Assembly (NCBI GenBank): GCA_029975295.1 | Contig: JARKPK010000006.1 | Coordinates: forward strand, 62,001-126,000 | DNA: 64,000 bases | Source of the DNA: Thermoguttaceae bacterium | Lineage (GTDB): Bacteria > Planctomycetota > Planctomycetia > Pirellulales > Thermoguttaceae | Direction: 5' to 3' | In this document: in pieces, positions 1 to 8,791 of the stretch | How the letters are laid out: every line of letters begins with the position of its first letter | Numbering within the stretch: the first letter of the stretch is position 1 | Translations under genes and position numbers: made by a program | Notes under the pieces: generated by a model | Told to the model about the DNA's origin: nothing | Database searches by the model: none | The model's input: only the letters and a program-made list of their open reading frames with translations

Positions 1-1356
1 GGGCTCGCCGTGCCGATCCATCCAGCCGACCGGGAAATTGCGGTCGTAAAGCTGCTGCATCTGATAGGCCAGCCAGCTCTGAATATGCACGCCGTTGGTG
101 ATGTGCCCGATGGGTATCTCTTCTTCCACGCGCCACGGCCAAAGGTGCGCCCACATCCGCCGCGACACGTGGCCGTGCAAGTTGCTCACGGCGTTGGCGC
201 GGCGCGAAAGTTTCAGGGCCAGAACAGTCATGCAGAACGGCTCGTGCTGGTTCTGCGGCTCGACGCGCCCCAAGCCCATCAACTGCTCGAACGAAACGCC
301 CAACTCGTCGCGGAGCGGCCCGAGGTGCTCTTCCACCAAACCGCCGTCGAACCGGTCGTGACCGGCGGGCACGGGCGTGTGGGTGGTGAACACCGTGGCT
401 TTGGCCACCTCGCGGACGGCTTCGTCGAAACTCTTGCCGTCTTCCTTGATCCGCTGACGCACCGCTTCGAGCGTGGCGAAGGCGCAATGGCCTTCGTTAA
501 GGTGGTACACGCCCGGGGTGATGCCCAGCGCCTTCAGCGCGCGAATGCCGCCCACGCCGACCACCAATTCCTGGCGAATCCGCGTGCGGGTGTCGCCGCC
601 GTAGAGCCGCGAGGTAAGTTCCCGATCCTCGGGACTGTTCGACGCCACGTCGCTGTCGAGCAGATAGAGCTTCACGCGGCCGACCCGCATCAGCCACACC
701 TTCGCCAACAGCCGGCCGGTGCGCGTCTGAATCTCGACGGTGATCGGTTTGCCGTCGGCGCCGCGGGCCGGCTCCATCGGCAGCGTTTCGACCTTGGTGT
801 TGAGGTATTCCTCCTGCTGCAATCCGTCGAGATCGAGATGCTGCTTGAAATATCCCTGATCGTAAAACAAGCCGATCGCTACCAGCGGCACGCCCAGGGC
901 GCTGGCGCTTTTGATGTGATCGCCCGACAACACGCCCAACCCGCCCGAGTAGATCGGCACCGATTCATGCACGCCGAACTCGAGCGAAAAATACGCCACC
1001 GGCTTCGACCCCAAAACGCCGGCATTGGTTCGGCCCCAGAGGGGTTGTTCGGCAAGGTACTCCTTCAGCCGGCGATACGCATGATTGATGCGGCTGTGCA
1101 GCACCAACTCGGCCGCGCGAAGCTCCAGCCGTTCGGGCGTAAACTCCGACAGAAGCGCGATCGGGTTGTGGTCCAATTGCCGCCATCGAATCGGATCGAG
1201 ATCGCGGAAAAGGTTGATCACCTCGGGGTGCCAACTCCACCACAAATTCCGCGCCAAAGTCATGCACTTTTCGTACAGCGTTTCCGGAGTCAGTCCGATC
1301 GTTGGGGACGGTTTGCGCATCCCAATCGGGGGATTCTCTACTTGGCTCATCATCAT
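1..1356 (-). CDS. glgP: Alpha-glucan (glycogen/starch) phosphorylase, N-terminal part, cut by the window edge
   Basis: About 450 residues from the start codon are present; the C-terminal part with the PLP lysine lies beyond position 1. The enzyme releases glucose-1-phosphate from storage glucan in the cytoplasm. The protein opens with the DUF3417-type stretch [17 protein letters not shown], then has phosphorylase hallmarks [31 protein letters not shown], the HLNEGHCAF segment and [12 protein letters not shown], ending in the GHITNGVH region. That order is typical of the bacterial/archaeal maltodextrin-type phosphorylase family rather than the animal type. Three in-frame ATGs lie together at 1356, 1353 and 1350; the purine tract AGAGAAAGGGA directly abuts the first, so the second or third ATG is the better spaced start. 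A good TATAAT lies upstream at 1408-1403. The identification is firm; the exact start is not. Confidence 0.93.
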   Translation of the reverse strand, partial: MMMSQVENPPIGMRKPSPTIGLTPETLYEKCMTLARNLWWSWHPEVINLFRDLDPIRWRQLDHNPIALLSEFTPERLELRAAELVLHSRINHAYRRLKEYLAEQPLWGRTNAGVLGSKPVAYFSLEFGVHESVPIYSGGLGVLSGDHIKSASALGVPLVAIGLFYDQGYFKQHLDLDGLQQEEYLNTKVETLPMEPARGADGKPITVEIQTRTGRLLAKVWLMRVGRVKLYLLDSDVASNSPEDRELTSRLYGGDTRTRIRQELVVGVGGIRALKALGITPGVYHLNEGHCAFATLEAVRQRIKEDGKSFDEAVREVAKATVFTTHTPVPAGHDRFDGGLVEEHLGPLRDELGVSFEQLMGLGRVEPQNQHEPFCMTVLALKLSRRANAVSNLHGHVSRRMWAHLWPWRVEEEIPIGHITNGVHIQSWLAYQMQQLYDRNFPVGWMDRHGEP

Positions 1357-1851
1357 TCCCTTTCTCTTGGAATGATATTGGGTTCGGCAACTCAAGCGCG
1401 CGATTATAGCGGTGAGTGCCTGCAATTTCGACCCCGGATTGTGGGCCGCGCCGAGAGATTCGCCCTTTTCCACGGCCCAAACAGTCTGCCCCTTCCCACT
1501 CCCGTCCGAAGATTCCACGTCGCCGAAGCCCCAGTCAACACAAAACGATCCTTGTGCTGTGAAAATGGGGTAAATAGTGTGTGTGGGTTGGCGGGGTGGT
1601 TTTTCGTCGGGCATTGCCTTTCCGTTCCTAGTGGCCTAACATGATTCGTTTTGTGGTATCGGCGGGTTCGGGCATGGCTCCGCCGATCGCCGGCTGCATC
1701 GGGGCGCACAGCAGCAGCCCGTCAAGGGCGTCGTGCGACGGACGGCGGACCAGCCCCCATGGGGAAGGGACGCTCCGTATCGCCCAATCGAATTGTTGGC
1801 GTATCTCTTCTCTGCCTTTGCGATACACCTTGCGAGGTCACGGAACCCATC
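1357..1851. other. Divergent intergenic region, no gene seen
   Basis: This 495-base stretch separates the phosphorylase (minus) from cysC (plus). It must hold the control regions of both. Apart from the TATAAT on the minus strand I see no protein-like frame or RNA gene. The open frames here have no family resemblance and no ribosome binding site. Confidence 0.6.
1403..1408 (-). promoter_or_regulatory. Possible -10 box for the phosphorylase gene
   Basis: The minus strand reads TATAAT from 1408 down to 1403, about 50 bases before the phosphorylase start. No convincing -35 hexamer sits 16-18 bases further up, so this is a -10 match only. Confidence 0.35.
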
Positions 1852-2511
1852 ATGACACAACACGTTGAAGTCCACTGGCACGAACACGCCGTCTCACGCG
1901 AAGAACGCGAGCAACTTAACGGGCATCGAGGCTGCGTTGTTTGGTTCACCGGGTTGAGCGCCTGCGGCAAGAGCACGGTGGCCAACCTAGTCGATCACAA
2001 GTTGCACCAATTGGGCGTGCATAGTTTCGTTCTCGATGGCGACAACGTTCGCCACGGACTGAATGCCGCGCCGGCGATGTTGCGGCCGAAACACGGCGAA
2101 GAATTCGCCAAGCGCTTCGGGCTGGGGTTTTCCGCGCAAGACCGCGAAGAGAACATCCGCCGGATCGGCGCCGTGGCCAAGCTGTTCTCAGAGGCGGGCA
2201 TCGTGGCCATCACGGCCTTCATCAGCCCCTACCGCGTTGATCGCGACCGCGTCCGCGAAACGCTGGCCCCGGGCGACTTCGTCGAGGTGTTTGTCGACGC
2301 CCCGCTGGAGGTGTGCGAGGCCCGCGATCCCAAAGGGTTGTATAAGAAGGCCCGCGCGGGCGAGTTGAAGGGATTCACGGGAATCGACGACCCGTACGAA
2401 CCGCCGGTGAATCCGGAGTTGCGGCTCGACGCCGCAACGAAGTCGGCCGAAACGCTGGCCGACGAGGTGGTCGCCTATCTCCGCACTGCGGGAAAGATCG
2501 CCGGCAAGTGA
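1852..2511 (+). CDS. cysC: Adenylylsulfate (APS) kinase
   Basis: The 219-residue protein phosphorylates adenosine 5'-phosphosulfate to PAPS using ATP in the cytoplasm. The P-loop is GLSACGKST (family usually GLSGAGKST), followed by [11 protein letters not shown] and later [22 protein letters not shown] and [13 protein letters not shown], all standard CysC motifs. Between RHGLN and GFSAQDR there is an extra segment of about 16-18 residues ([19 protein letters not shown] region) compared with the textbook enzyme. The ATG at 1852 gives [12 protein letters not shown], the usual beginning; an upstream in-frame ATG at 1651 would add a 67-residue low-complexity tail without family support. GGAA lies 8 bases before the ATG. 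No ATP sulfurylase gene (cysD/cysN or sat) is adjacent, so the gene stands alone here. Confidence 0.93.
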   Translation: MTQHVEVHWHEHAVSREEREQLNGHRGCVVWFTGLSACGKSTVANLVDHKLHQLGVHSFVLDGDNVRHGLNAAPAMLRPKHGEEFAKRFGLGFSAQDREENIRRIGAVAKLFSEAGIVAITAFISPYRVDRDRVRETLAPGDFVEVFVDAPLEVCEARDPKGLYKKARAGELKGFTGIDDPYEPPVNPELRLDAATKSAETLADEVVAYLRTAGKIAGK

Positions 2512-2738
2512 GTGCGCCCGTCGGCAAACGAAGGGTGGCGAAGCGCGTTGCCAAAGTGGCGGCGCACAAGGCGGGCGCGGCGCGCCATCGCGGTTTGGCC
2601 GACCGACCTGCGCGACGGCGTTTCTGCGCGAAATCCGCCGCCGCCGTTGCGTTCCTTTTCCGGGGATCAATAATGCAATAATGGTCGAAGGCCCGGCGCG
2701 CGTCGGGCGCGATCAACCCGCCTTCGAAGAACGCACAG

Positions 2739-3635
2739 ATGCTCGCCGGCGTTGGAGTGATCTGTTTCGCCGCCAGTTACGGGGTCGCGCTGGCCCTGGA
2801 GGTTACCCGTCTGTTCTTCCGCAGCGGGGTGCGCGGCGCCGTGATGGTGGGCTTTGCCGGAGCCGGGCTGCTGGCGCACACGATCTACCTGATCAATCGC
2901 GTGGCAGTTGCGGCCGGACCGCCGCTTTCCAGTCAGCGAGAGTGGTGTTTTTCCGCGGCCTGGGTTGTGGTGGTGGTCTATCTCTTTCTGTTGTGGTTCC
3001 ACCCGCGAACCGCCTTCGGACTGTTCCTCTTGCCCGGCGCGCTGGCGTTGATTGCCGTGGGTGTTTGGTTTGCCGACCCGACGCCGATTGCCCGCGAGCC
3101 CGCCGGCCGAGTGTGGGCGGCGGTTCACGGGACGGCCTTGGGCGGCGGCGCGGTGGCCGTCGTTTTGGGATTCATCACCGGCCTGATGTATTTGACGCAG
3201 GTGCGCCGCTTGAAGCGGAAACGGATCGCCCTGGAAAGGCTGAGACTGCCCAGCTTGGAATGGCTCCAGCAGGCCAACGCGCGAACGACGGTTGCAGCCA
3301 CCCTTTTGCTGGCCTTGGGCGTGGTGTCCGGTTGGCTGCTCAACGTCATTCGTCAGGGCGGGCCGCTGCCTTGGACCGATCCGTTGGTGGCGGCCACGAT
3401 GGCGATGCTCGGCTGGTTGATCGCGGCGTTGGCCATGGTCGGACCATGGAAACGGCTGACGGCAGGCCGCCGCGTCGCTTATGCGACGATCGTCAGTTTC
3501 GTCTTTCTTGTGGTGGTTCTGGCGGCTCTGGTGAGCGGGTTGAGCGAGCACGGCGTTCGGCGCGAGCCGGCAGGCAACCATCCGAACGAAACGCTCGATG
3601 GCCCCGGCGGTCCAACGGCGGGGGCGCGGCGATGA
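2739..3635 (+). CDS. HemX/CcsA-like cytochrome c assembly family membrane protein
   Basis: The 298-residue protein has about eight hydrophobic segments and belongs to the cytochrome c assembly (CcsA/CcmC/HemX) superfamily. The stretch AVHGTALGGGAVAVVLGFITG followed by LMYLTQVRRLKRKR matches the HemX pattern of a conserved His-bearing helix and a GxxYLxQxxxLK turn. I do not see the tryptophan-rich WWD signature of true haem-handling CcmC/CcsF proteins. HemX homologues sit next to hemA in Gram-positive bacteria and are thought to modulate HemA level. Here the stop codon overlaps the start of hemA as ATGA at 3632-3635, so translation is probably coupled. The start ATG at 2739 has only a weak GAAG ahead of it. 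Confidence 0.8.
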   Translation: MLAGVGVICFAASYGVALALEVTRLFFRSGVRGAVMVGFAGAGLLAHTIYLINRVAVAAGPPLSSQREWCFSAAWVVVVVYLFLLWFHPRTAFGLFLLPGALALIAVGVWFADPTPIAREPAGRVWAAVHGTALGGGAVAVVLGFITGLMYLTQVRRLKRKRIALERLRLPSLEWLQQANARTTVAATLLLALGVVSGWLLNVIRQGGPLPWTDPLVAATMAMLGWLIAALAMVGPWKRLTAGRRVAYATIVSFVFLVVVLAALVSGLSEHGVRREPAGNHPNETLDGPGGPTAGARR

Positions 3636-4903
3636 ACATCCGCATGGTCGGTTGGACTCATCGCACGGCGCCGCTGGGGGTGCGCGAAAAACTCAGCTTT
3701 TCGCCGTCGCAAACCCTCGAAGCGCTGGAACGCTGGCGCGACGAGTTCGCCTCGGTCGAGATGGTGTTGCTTTCCACTTGCAATCGGGTCGAGCTCTATG
3801 CGGCTGCCGAGGATGAGGCCCCGCCCGAGGCCGATCTTTGCATCGACTTCCTCGCGCGCCGCCGCGGGCTGTCGGGCATCGAGGCCGCCGATTCGGTCGA
3901 ACACTGGCTCGGCGTCGATGCGCTGCGGCATCTGTTCTCCGTGGCGGCCAGCCTCGACAGCATGGTGATCGGCGAACCGCAAATTCTCAATCAGGTCAAG
4001 CAGGCGTATCAGGCGGCCGTGCAACAGGCCACGGCCGGCCCGATGCTGCACGCCGCCTTTCAGGCCGCCCTTCAGGCCGCGCGCCGCGTGGCCAACGAAA
4101 CAGCGCTGCACCACCGCCGCGTGAGCATTCCCAGTTTGGCCGTAGCCGACTTCGCCCAGCAGATCTTCGAGCGATTCGACGATAAGCACACGGTCGTTCT
4201 CGGGGCGGGCGAGATGGCCGAGGAGACGTTGCGCTACCTGCGCGACAACGGCGCGCGGCACATCACGGTGGTCAACCGCAGCATCGACCGGGCCGAGGCC
4301 CTGGCGGCCGGTGTCGGCGGTCGGGCTGTCGGGTGGGATCAGGCGATTGAAGCCCTGGCTACCGCCGATTTGGTCGTGAGCGCCGTGGGAAGCGAACAGA
4401 CGTTGATCACGGTCGAGCAGTTTGCGCGGATCGAGCGCGCGCGGCAGCCCGGCGCGCTGTTCGTCCTCGATCTGGGGATGCCGCGGAACTTCGATCCGTC
4501 GATCGGCGCGCGGCCCGACGTGTTCCTCTACTCGATCGAAGACCTCAAGGCCGCTTGCGAGCGCAATCGGCGCCAACGCGACCGCGAACTGCCCGCCGCC
4601 CGGCGGATTGTCGAGGAAGAGGTTGAGCGTTTCGCGGCCCAATGGCGGCACCGGGCGGCGCACCCGTTGATCGCCCGGTTGCGGGCCGACTGGCAGAAGC
4701 CCAAAGAAGACGAGTTGCAGCGGCTGCTGCACAAGTTGCCGCCACTCGACGCCAAGGCCGAAGAGGAGATTCGCCGTTCGTTCGATCGGCTGATCAATAA
4801 ACTGCTCCATCCGCCGCTGGAGTCGCTGCGCGACGAAGCTCATCGCGGCAACTACCAAACGCTGCTCGACGCGCTGGCCCGGCTCTTTCGGCTGAAGGAT
4901 TGA
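3632..4903 (+). CDS. hemA: Glutamyl-tRNA reductase
   Basis: The 423-residue enzyme reduces glutamyl-tRNA(Glu) to glutamate-1-semialdehyde with NADPH, the first step of C5 haem synthesis. The N-terminus MNIRMVGWTHRTAPLGVREK, the catalytic-Cys motif LLSTCNRVELYA (about residues 46-57), the segment LFSVAASLDSMVIGEPQI and the NADPH-binding VVLGAGEMAEETLRYL are all in place, followed by the helical dimerisation region. The length matches the family. It overlaps the upstream hemX-like gene by four bases (ATGA), which fixes the start. Degenerate copies of a roughly 20-base repeat begin at its last codons (see repeat at 4894-4998). Confidence 0.96.
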   Translation: MNIRMVGWTHRTAPLGVREKLSFSPSQTLEALERWRDEFASVEMVLLSTCNRVELYAAAEDEAPPEADLCIDFLARRRGLSGIEAADSVEHWLGVDALRHLFSVAASLDSMVIGEPQILNQVKQAYQAAVQQATAGPMLHAAFQAALQAARRVANETALHHRRVSIPSLAVADFAQQIFERFDDKHTVVLGAGEMAEETLRYLRDNGARHITVVNRSIDRAEALAAGVGGRAVGWDQAIEALATADLVVSAVGSEQTLITVEQFARIERARQPGALFVLDLGMPRNFDPSIGARPDVFLYSIEDLKAACERNRRQRDRELPAARRIVEEEVERFAAQWRHRAAHPLIARLRADWQKPKEDELQRLLHKLPPLDAKAEEEIRRSFDRLINKLLHPPLESLRDEAHRGNYQTLLDALARLFRLKD

Positions 4904-4998
4904 TCGCCGCGCGGGCCGAAGGGCTGGTTGATCGCCGCGGCGATACGATGTTGGAAGGGTTGGTTGATCGCCGTAGCCGGCCGAAGGATTCAGCGCCG
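4894..4998. repeat. Four degenerate direct repeats after hemA
   Basis: Related units occur at 4894-4909 (GAAGGATTGATCGCCG), 4918-4937 (GAAGGGCTGGTTGATCGCCG), 4954-4973 (GAAGGGTTGGTTGATCGCCG) and 4983-4998 (GAAGGATTCAGCGCCG). The first overlaps the last codons and stop of hemA and the rest fill the convergent gap before the glycosyltransferase gene. The middle two differ at one base. They look like local duplications of the hemA 3' end. Confidence 0.75.
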
Positions 4999-5036
4999 CA
5001 GTCGCCCGTTGCCGTGCGCCGATCGGACGGTGATGG

Positions 5037-6950
5037 TCAGGGCGCTGGTGGCGCCGCGGGCGGCAGATCGATGTAGTCGGCCGCGTCGTAGATGGTTAGC
5101 AGCGGCACGTCGAGCCGCCAAGGGCCCCAACCTCCGCGGCCGAGCCGCTTGGTCATGACCGGGTGCGCCGATTCGATCAGTGTTTGGGCCGCCGGCTGCC
5201 ACCCGCTGGGCCGATGCTGCACAACGACCCATCGCAACCGTTGCGGAGTCTTTGCATCCGTTTCGAACCGCACCACGCCCCATTGTCTTAGCAGGGCGAG
5301 GTTGTCGTCGGGCGCGGCCAGCAGCAACACTCGCTCGTCGGGTGCGGTATGCGCGTTGAGCCAATCGATCACTTCTCGATCGAACGAGTCCCAGTAGTAG
5401 GTTGGCTCCATGCCCAGGGCAACCGCGCCGGGCAGGCCGCCAATGAGCGGGTTGTAGTACGACAACCACTGCGGGGCGAACCGGAACGTCGGCACGGCCG
5501 ACACCGCGAAGACGGCTGCAACGATCAAACGCGCGGGCCAGCGTCGCCCGGCGACGGTCCATCGCCACATCCAGTCGGTCCCCAGTCCGCAAAGCACCGC
5601 CAGGAAGGCGAAGCTGGGCAGGATCAACCGCTCGGCATCATGCGGGGGCACTCCGGGCAAGGCGCGAACGAAAAGCAGAATCAACCAATGCCCAAGCAGC
5701 AGGCCGCCGCAAACCCGGGCCGCCGGGTTGCCGGTGGGCACACTCGTTCCGCCATGTTCGACTGCTGGAAGAAGACGGAGCGACGAGCCGCCCGATGTGC
5801 TGCGGGGTTGTGCCGCCTTGAGCGAAACGACGCCCAACCCTGCCAGAGCGAGGATGCCCGGCGGCACCGTGATTGCCGTCCAAACGATCGTGTTGTACCA
5901 AGGCAGGGGATAGTCGAGGTTGTAGAGTCGGCCGAAGAATTGCGTGGAGATGTTCAATCCGGCGTCGCCGCCCCGATGGAGATTCAGCCGCCAAAACTCC
6001 AATAGTCCCGCAATTGGTTGCGTCCAAAGGGGCGGGTTCAGGGCGACGAATGTGGCCAGGGCTGCGGGCAGAACCAGGCCGAGGGTGCGCACCGCGATTC
6101 GTCGGGCGAGCTGGGCCTGCCGGATGTGCACGGCCGCGTCGGGCGCGTTTGTCGGGGCGGTGTCGGCCTTCCGCTGGACAAGACGGGCGCGGCCCCAGCA
6201 ACACAACGCCCAAAGGACCGGCGGCGCTGCGGCCAGCCAGCCGGTGGCTTTGCAACTCATCGTTGCGCCTAACATAACGCCGGCGGCAACCGCCCAGGCG
6301 GTTTCGCAAACCGCTCGGCGCGATCGAAAATCCTCGAAGGCCCGCCGAAACCCGCGAATCGCTTGTCCCGCCGCCGTCCGGGCTTGTGCGTTCTCGGGCG
6401 GTTGGGCGAACCGGCTTGCGCCTTCGAACGACGATTCTGCTCGCAGCCGTCCGAGCCAAGTTGCATAGACAACCCAACTGATCAGCCAGCAGGAGGTCAG
6501 TGGTCCGTCAAACGACGCGAAATGCGCGTGGGCGAACAATCGCGGCAGGCAAATCAGGGCGGCCGTTGCCCCCAGTGCGGCCGCCCAGGAGAGGTCGCGG
6601 ACAAGCCGATAGGCAACCGCACCGACCGCCGCGGCGAATAAGGTGATCGGGCCCATCCGCCACGCCAGAAGCGGGGAACAGAGGCCGTCGGCCGCTGCCT
6701 GGCCCAATCGAATGACCCAACCGTAGCCGGCCGGATGTCCTTCGCGCGTGGTGGTATATTCGAACTGCCGCGGAATGGCAGCGGCGCGAAGGATGGAATC
6801 GCCCTCGTCCCACACCATGGGCGTCATCGGGGCAGTTGCCAAGAGAAGGCCCCAAACAGCCGCCGCAACAAGAAAGGCCGCGCCTGCCGCCCTGCCGACG
6901 CCGGGCCGGTCGTCGAGCGGGGGATGTGAAAGCGTCTGTGAGGCATTCAT
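5037..6950 (-). CDS. GT-C (family 39/ArnT-like) membrane glycosyltransferase
   Basis: The 637-residue polytopic protein opens with a hydrophobic helix followed by an extracytoplasmic acidic motif, VWDEGDS, at about residue 50. That is the position of the catalytic/metal-site acidic residues in PMT/ArnT-type polyprenyl-phosphate-sugar transferases. Many further hydrophobic segments follow, then a soluble C-terminal domain ending in a YDAADYIDLPP stretch. Such enzymes move a sugar from a lipid-phosphate donor to protein or lipid outside the membrane; donor and acceptor cannot be told here. The frame extends upstream to a GTG at 6971, but the ATG at 6950 (MNASQTLSH) is preferred. It is convergent with hemA. 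Family assignment rests on topology and the DEGDS motif only. Confidence 0.72.
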   Translation of the reverse strand: MNASQTLSHPPLDDRPGVGRAAGAAFLVAAAVWGLLLATAPMTPMVWDEGDSILRAAAIPRQFEYTTTREGHPAGYGWVIRLGQAAADGLCSPLLAWRMGPITLFAAAVGAVAYRLVRDLSWAAALGATAALICLPRLFAHAHFASFDGPLTSCWLISWVVYATWLGRLRAESSFEGASRFAQPPENAQARTAAGQAIRGFRRAFEDFRSRRAVCETAWAVAAGVMLGATMSCKATGWLAAAPPVLWALCCWGRARLVQRKADTAPTNAPDAAVHIRQAQLARRIAVRTLGLVLPAALATFVALNPPLWTQPIAGLLEFWRLNLHRGGDAGLNISTQFFGRLYNLDYPLPWYNTIVWTAITVPPGILALAGLGVVSLKAAQPRSTSGGSSLRLLPAVEHGGTSVPTGNPAARVCGGLLLGHWLILLFVRALPGVPPHDAERLILPSFAFLAVLCGLGTDWMWRWTVAGRRWPARLIVAAVFAVSAVPTFRFAPQWLSYYNPLIGGLPGAVALGMEPTYYWDSFDREVIDWLNAHTAPDERVLLLAAPDDNLALLRQWGVVRFETDAKTPQRLRWVVVQHRPSGWQPAAQTLIESAHPVMTKRLGRGGWGPWRLDVPLLTIYDAADYIDLPPAAPPAP

Positions 6951-7115
6951 CGGTTGCGCGCCGAGATCCACCGGCCCGATCGGATGCCGAACGCGGTTTG
7001 TCGGGCTTCAGCCGAACTATCGAGACAAGCCGGCCCGCGAAAGGCCGGCTTCTGCGGGCAGAAGGGGCGGTCGGCCTCGCGCTGTGTCTGGTGAGATCAT
7101 TTCTCCCCGACGAAG

Positions 7116-7189
7116 GGTGGCTGATGGGACTCGAACCCACAACACCCAGATCCACAGTCTGGTACTCTAACCATTGAGCTACAGCCACC
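7116..7189 (-). tRNA. tRNA-His (anticodon GTG)
   Basis: Read on the minus strand, a full cloverleaf folds. The acceptor GTGGCTG (7188-7182) pairs with CAGCCAC (7123-7117). The D arm is GCTCAATGGTTAGAG-like, the anticodon loop is CTGTGGAT with anticodon GTG, and the T arm is GTGGGTTCGAGTCCCAT. The extra G at 7189 opposite C at 7116 is the G-1:C73 pair diagnostic of histidine tRNA. CCA is not encoded. A well-formed promoter lies just upstream. Confidence 0.97.
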
Positions 7190-7767
7190 ATGCAACCATG
7201 GCGAAACGCTCATTATAGCCGCCGGGGTAGCAGCCGACAACTCCGTCCGCGACCCTCGCGCTCGGGGCCTTGGGGCGTTTTTCGGGCGCGTTTCTGTGCC
7301 CTCGATCCGCCGACGGGCCATTCCGGTGCTTGCAAGCCGAAGGACCAACCAGTTGACGCGGTCGGCGCGGCTGGGCTATCCTAAATGGAGGGCCGGAAAA
7401 GCGAAAGCGACGCAAAGGCCCAAGCCGATGCAATGGTCGGCAGCGATGGCCGGCCGACTTGTCTTCCGCGGGGCGCAGTTCCCGCTTGTAGGCGATTGTC
7501 TGAGCGGTTTTCGGGCCGGAACGATCAGGCAGCCGGGGCCCGAACGAGTCGGGCGGCCGGGCCGACACCTCTGTTGATTTGCGCGGCCCGCGGAACGGAT
7601 CAAAACAGCGGAAAAGCGACCGAGAGCGAATCGGGCCTTGGCGACGCGCCAACGACAGTGGAACCGCTTTCCGTTTTGCGAGGTAAGTTGGCGCCGTTGC
7701 CGCGTGGGCGCGCTGCGGTTCGATTGATAAGGCAAGGCAAAACATCTCTCTAGTGAAGGCCGAGATC
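7190..7767. other. Intergenic region between tRNA-His and DUF1559 gene
   Basis: Besides the tRNA promoter at 7212-7240 I see no gene in these roughly 580 bases. Several open frames cross it on both strands, but their translations are arginine/proline/alanine-rich without motifs, as expected from chance in this GC-rich DNA. Confidence 0.55.
7212..7240 (-). promoter_or_regulatory. Sigma-70 type promoter of tRNA-His
   Basis: On the minus strand TTGTCG (7240-7235) and TATAAT (7217-7212) are separated by 17 bases. The -10 box ends 23 bases before the tRNA 5' end, leaving room for a short 5' leader. Confidence 0.78.
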
Positions 7768-8739
7768 ATGGCGCGAGCGGAGAAGGCAGGCTTTACTCTG
7801 GTGGAATTGTTGGTCGTCATTGCGATCATCGGCATTCTGATCGCGCTGTTGATGCCGGCGGTTCAGAATGCCCGAGAATCGGCGCGGATTCTCAGTTGCA
7901 AGAACAACCTGAACCAATTGGCCCTGGCGGCCATCCGCCACCGCGAAACGCACGGGCACTTCCCCACGGGCGGCTGGGGCTGGGGCTGGGCCGGCGAACC
8001 GGAACAGGGATTCACCAAGAATCAGCCGGGCGGTTGGGCGTACAATATCCTGCCGTTCATCGAACAAGAGAACGTGCATCAGATGGGCCGCGGACTGCCC
8101 GAGTCGCAAAAACGCGACGCCATCCGCGACCGCTTGGCCATTCCCATCGGGCTGTACAACTGCCCGACGCGGCGGCGGGCGGCCACCTTTCCCTACGTTC
8201 ATAGTTCGCCCTATTACAACGCCAGCATCACCGCCGGCGGGCGGATCGCGCGAACCGACTACGCGGTGAACTCAGGGCACCTCAACCCGGGCAGCATCGA
8301 TAAAGGCCCTTCGACGATTGCCGCCGGTTTGACCAAGACCGATTGGGCCTCCGACGCGGTCAATTCCACCGGCATCTCCTACCTGCGGAGCGAGGTGAAG
8401 ATTATTCCCGACGGCGACAGCAACACCTACCTGATCGGCGAGCGCTACGCCAATCCCGATCACTATTTCACCGGTTCGCCCGCCTCGGACGACCAAGGTT
8501 GGGACTTGGGCTACGACTGGGACACGCTTCGCTGGGGCAAGCAATCGCTGCTGCCGCGGCCCGACACGCCCGGGCTCGACAACGTCTATATTTTCGGCAG
8601 CGCGCACATGAGCGGCTGGAACGTGGCGCTGTGCGATCGCTCGGTGCGGATGCTGAGCTATTCGCTCGATCCGGTGATCCACGAGCAGTTGGCCAACCGC
8701 AAAGACGGCACGCCGATCGATCAATCGAAGATCGAGTAG
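7768..8739 (+). CDS. DUF1559 protein with prepilin-type leader
   Basis: The 323-residue protein begins MARAEKAG followed by the class-III leader FTLVELLVVIAIIGILIALL, so a prepilin peptidase would cut after the glycine and methylate Phe. DUF1559 families are expanded in planctomycetes and are thought to be pseudopilin-like surface proteins of unknown role. After the N-terminal helix come the usual NLNQLALAAIRH segment and an extracytoplasmic domain. The C-terminal H-X9-DG signature is altered: the sequence is HMSGWNVALCDR, i.e. H-X9-DR. ATG 7768 is chosen because GAAGG lies 8 bases upstream; a GTG at 7753 would add five residues. The second DUF1559 protein in the window keeps the DG. Confidence 0.9.
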   Translation: MARAEKAGFTLVELLVVIAIIGILIALLMPAVQNARESARILSCKNNLNQLALAAIRHRETHGHFPTGGWGWGWAGEPEQGFTKNQPGGWAYNILPFIEQENVHQMGRGLPESQKRDAIRDRLAIPIGLYNCPTRRRAATFPYVHSSPYYNASITAGGRIARTDYAVNSGHLNPGSIDKGPSTIAAGLTKTDWASDAVNSTGISYLRSEVKIIPDGDSNTYLIGERYANPDHYFTGSPASDDQGWDLGYDWDTLRWGKQSLLPRPDTPGLDNVYIFGSAHMSGWNVALCDRSVRMLSYSLDPVIHEQLANRKDGTPIDQSKIE

Positions 8740-8791
8740 TTGCGCGTCGTCGCCGGTGGGCTTGTTGCGGCCGTTGCGCGGTTCATCACGG

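Noticed and set aside
1553..1576. TTGTGC and TAAATA upstream of cysC as a promoter
   Set aside because: The spacer is only about 13 bases, too short for sigma-70.
10..1644. A 544-codon plus-strand frame at the left edge
   Set aside because: It is antisense to the glgP gene, and the minus strand gives clear phosphorylase motifs.
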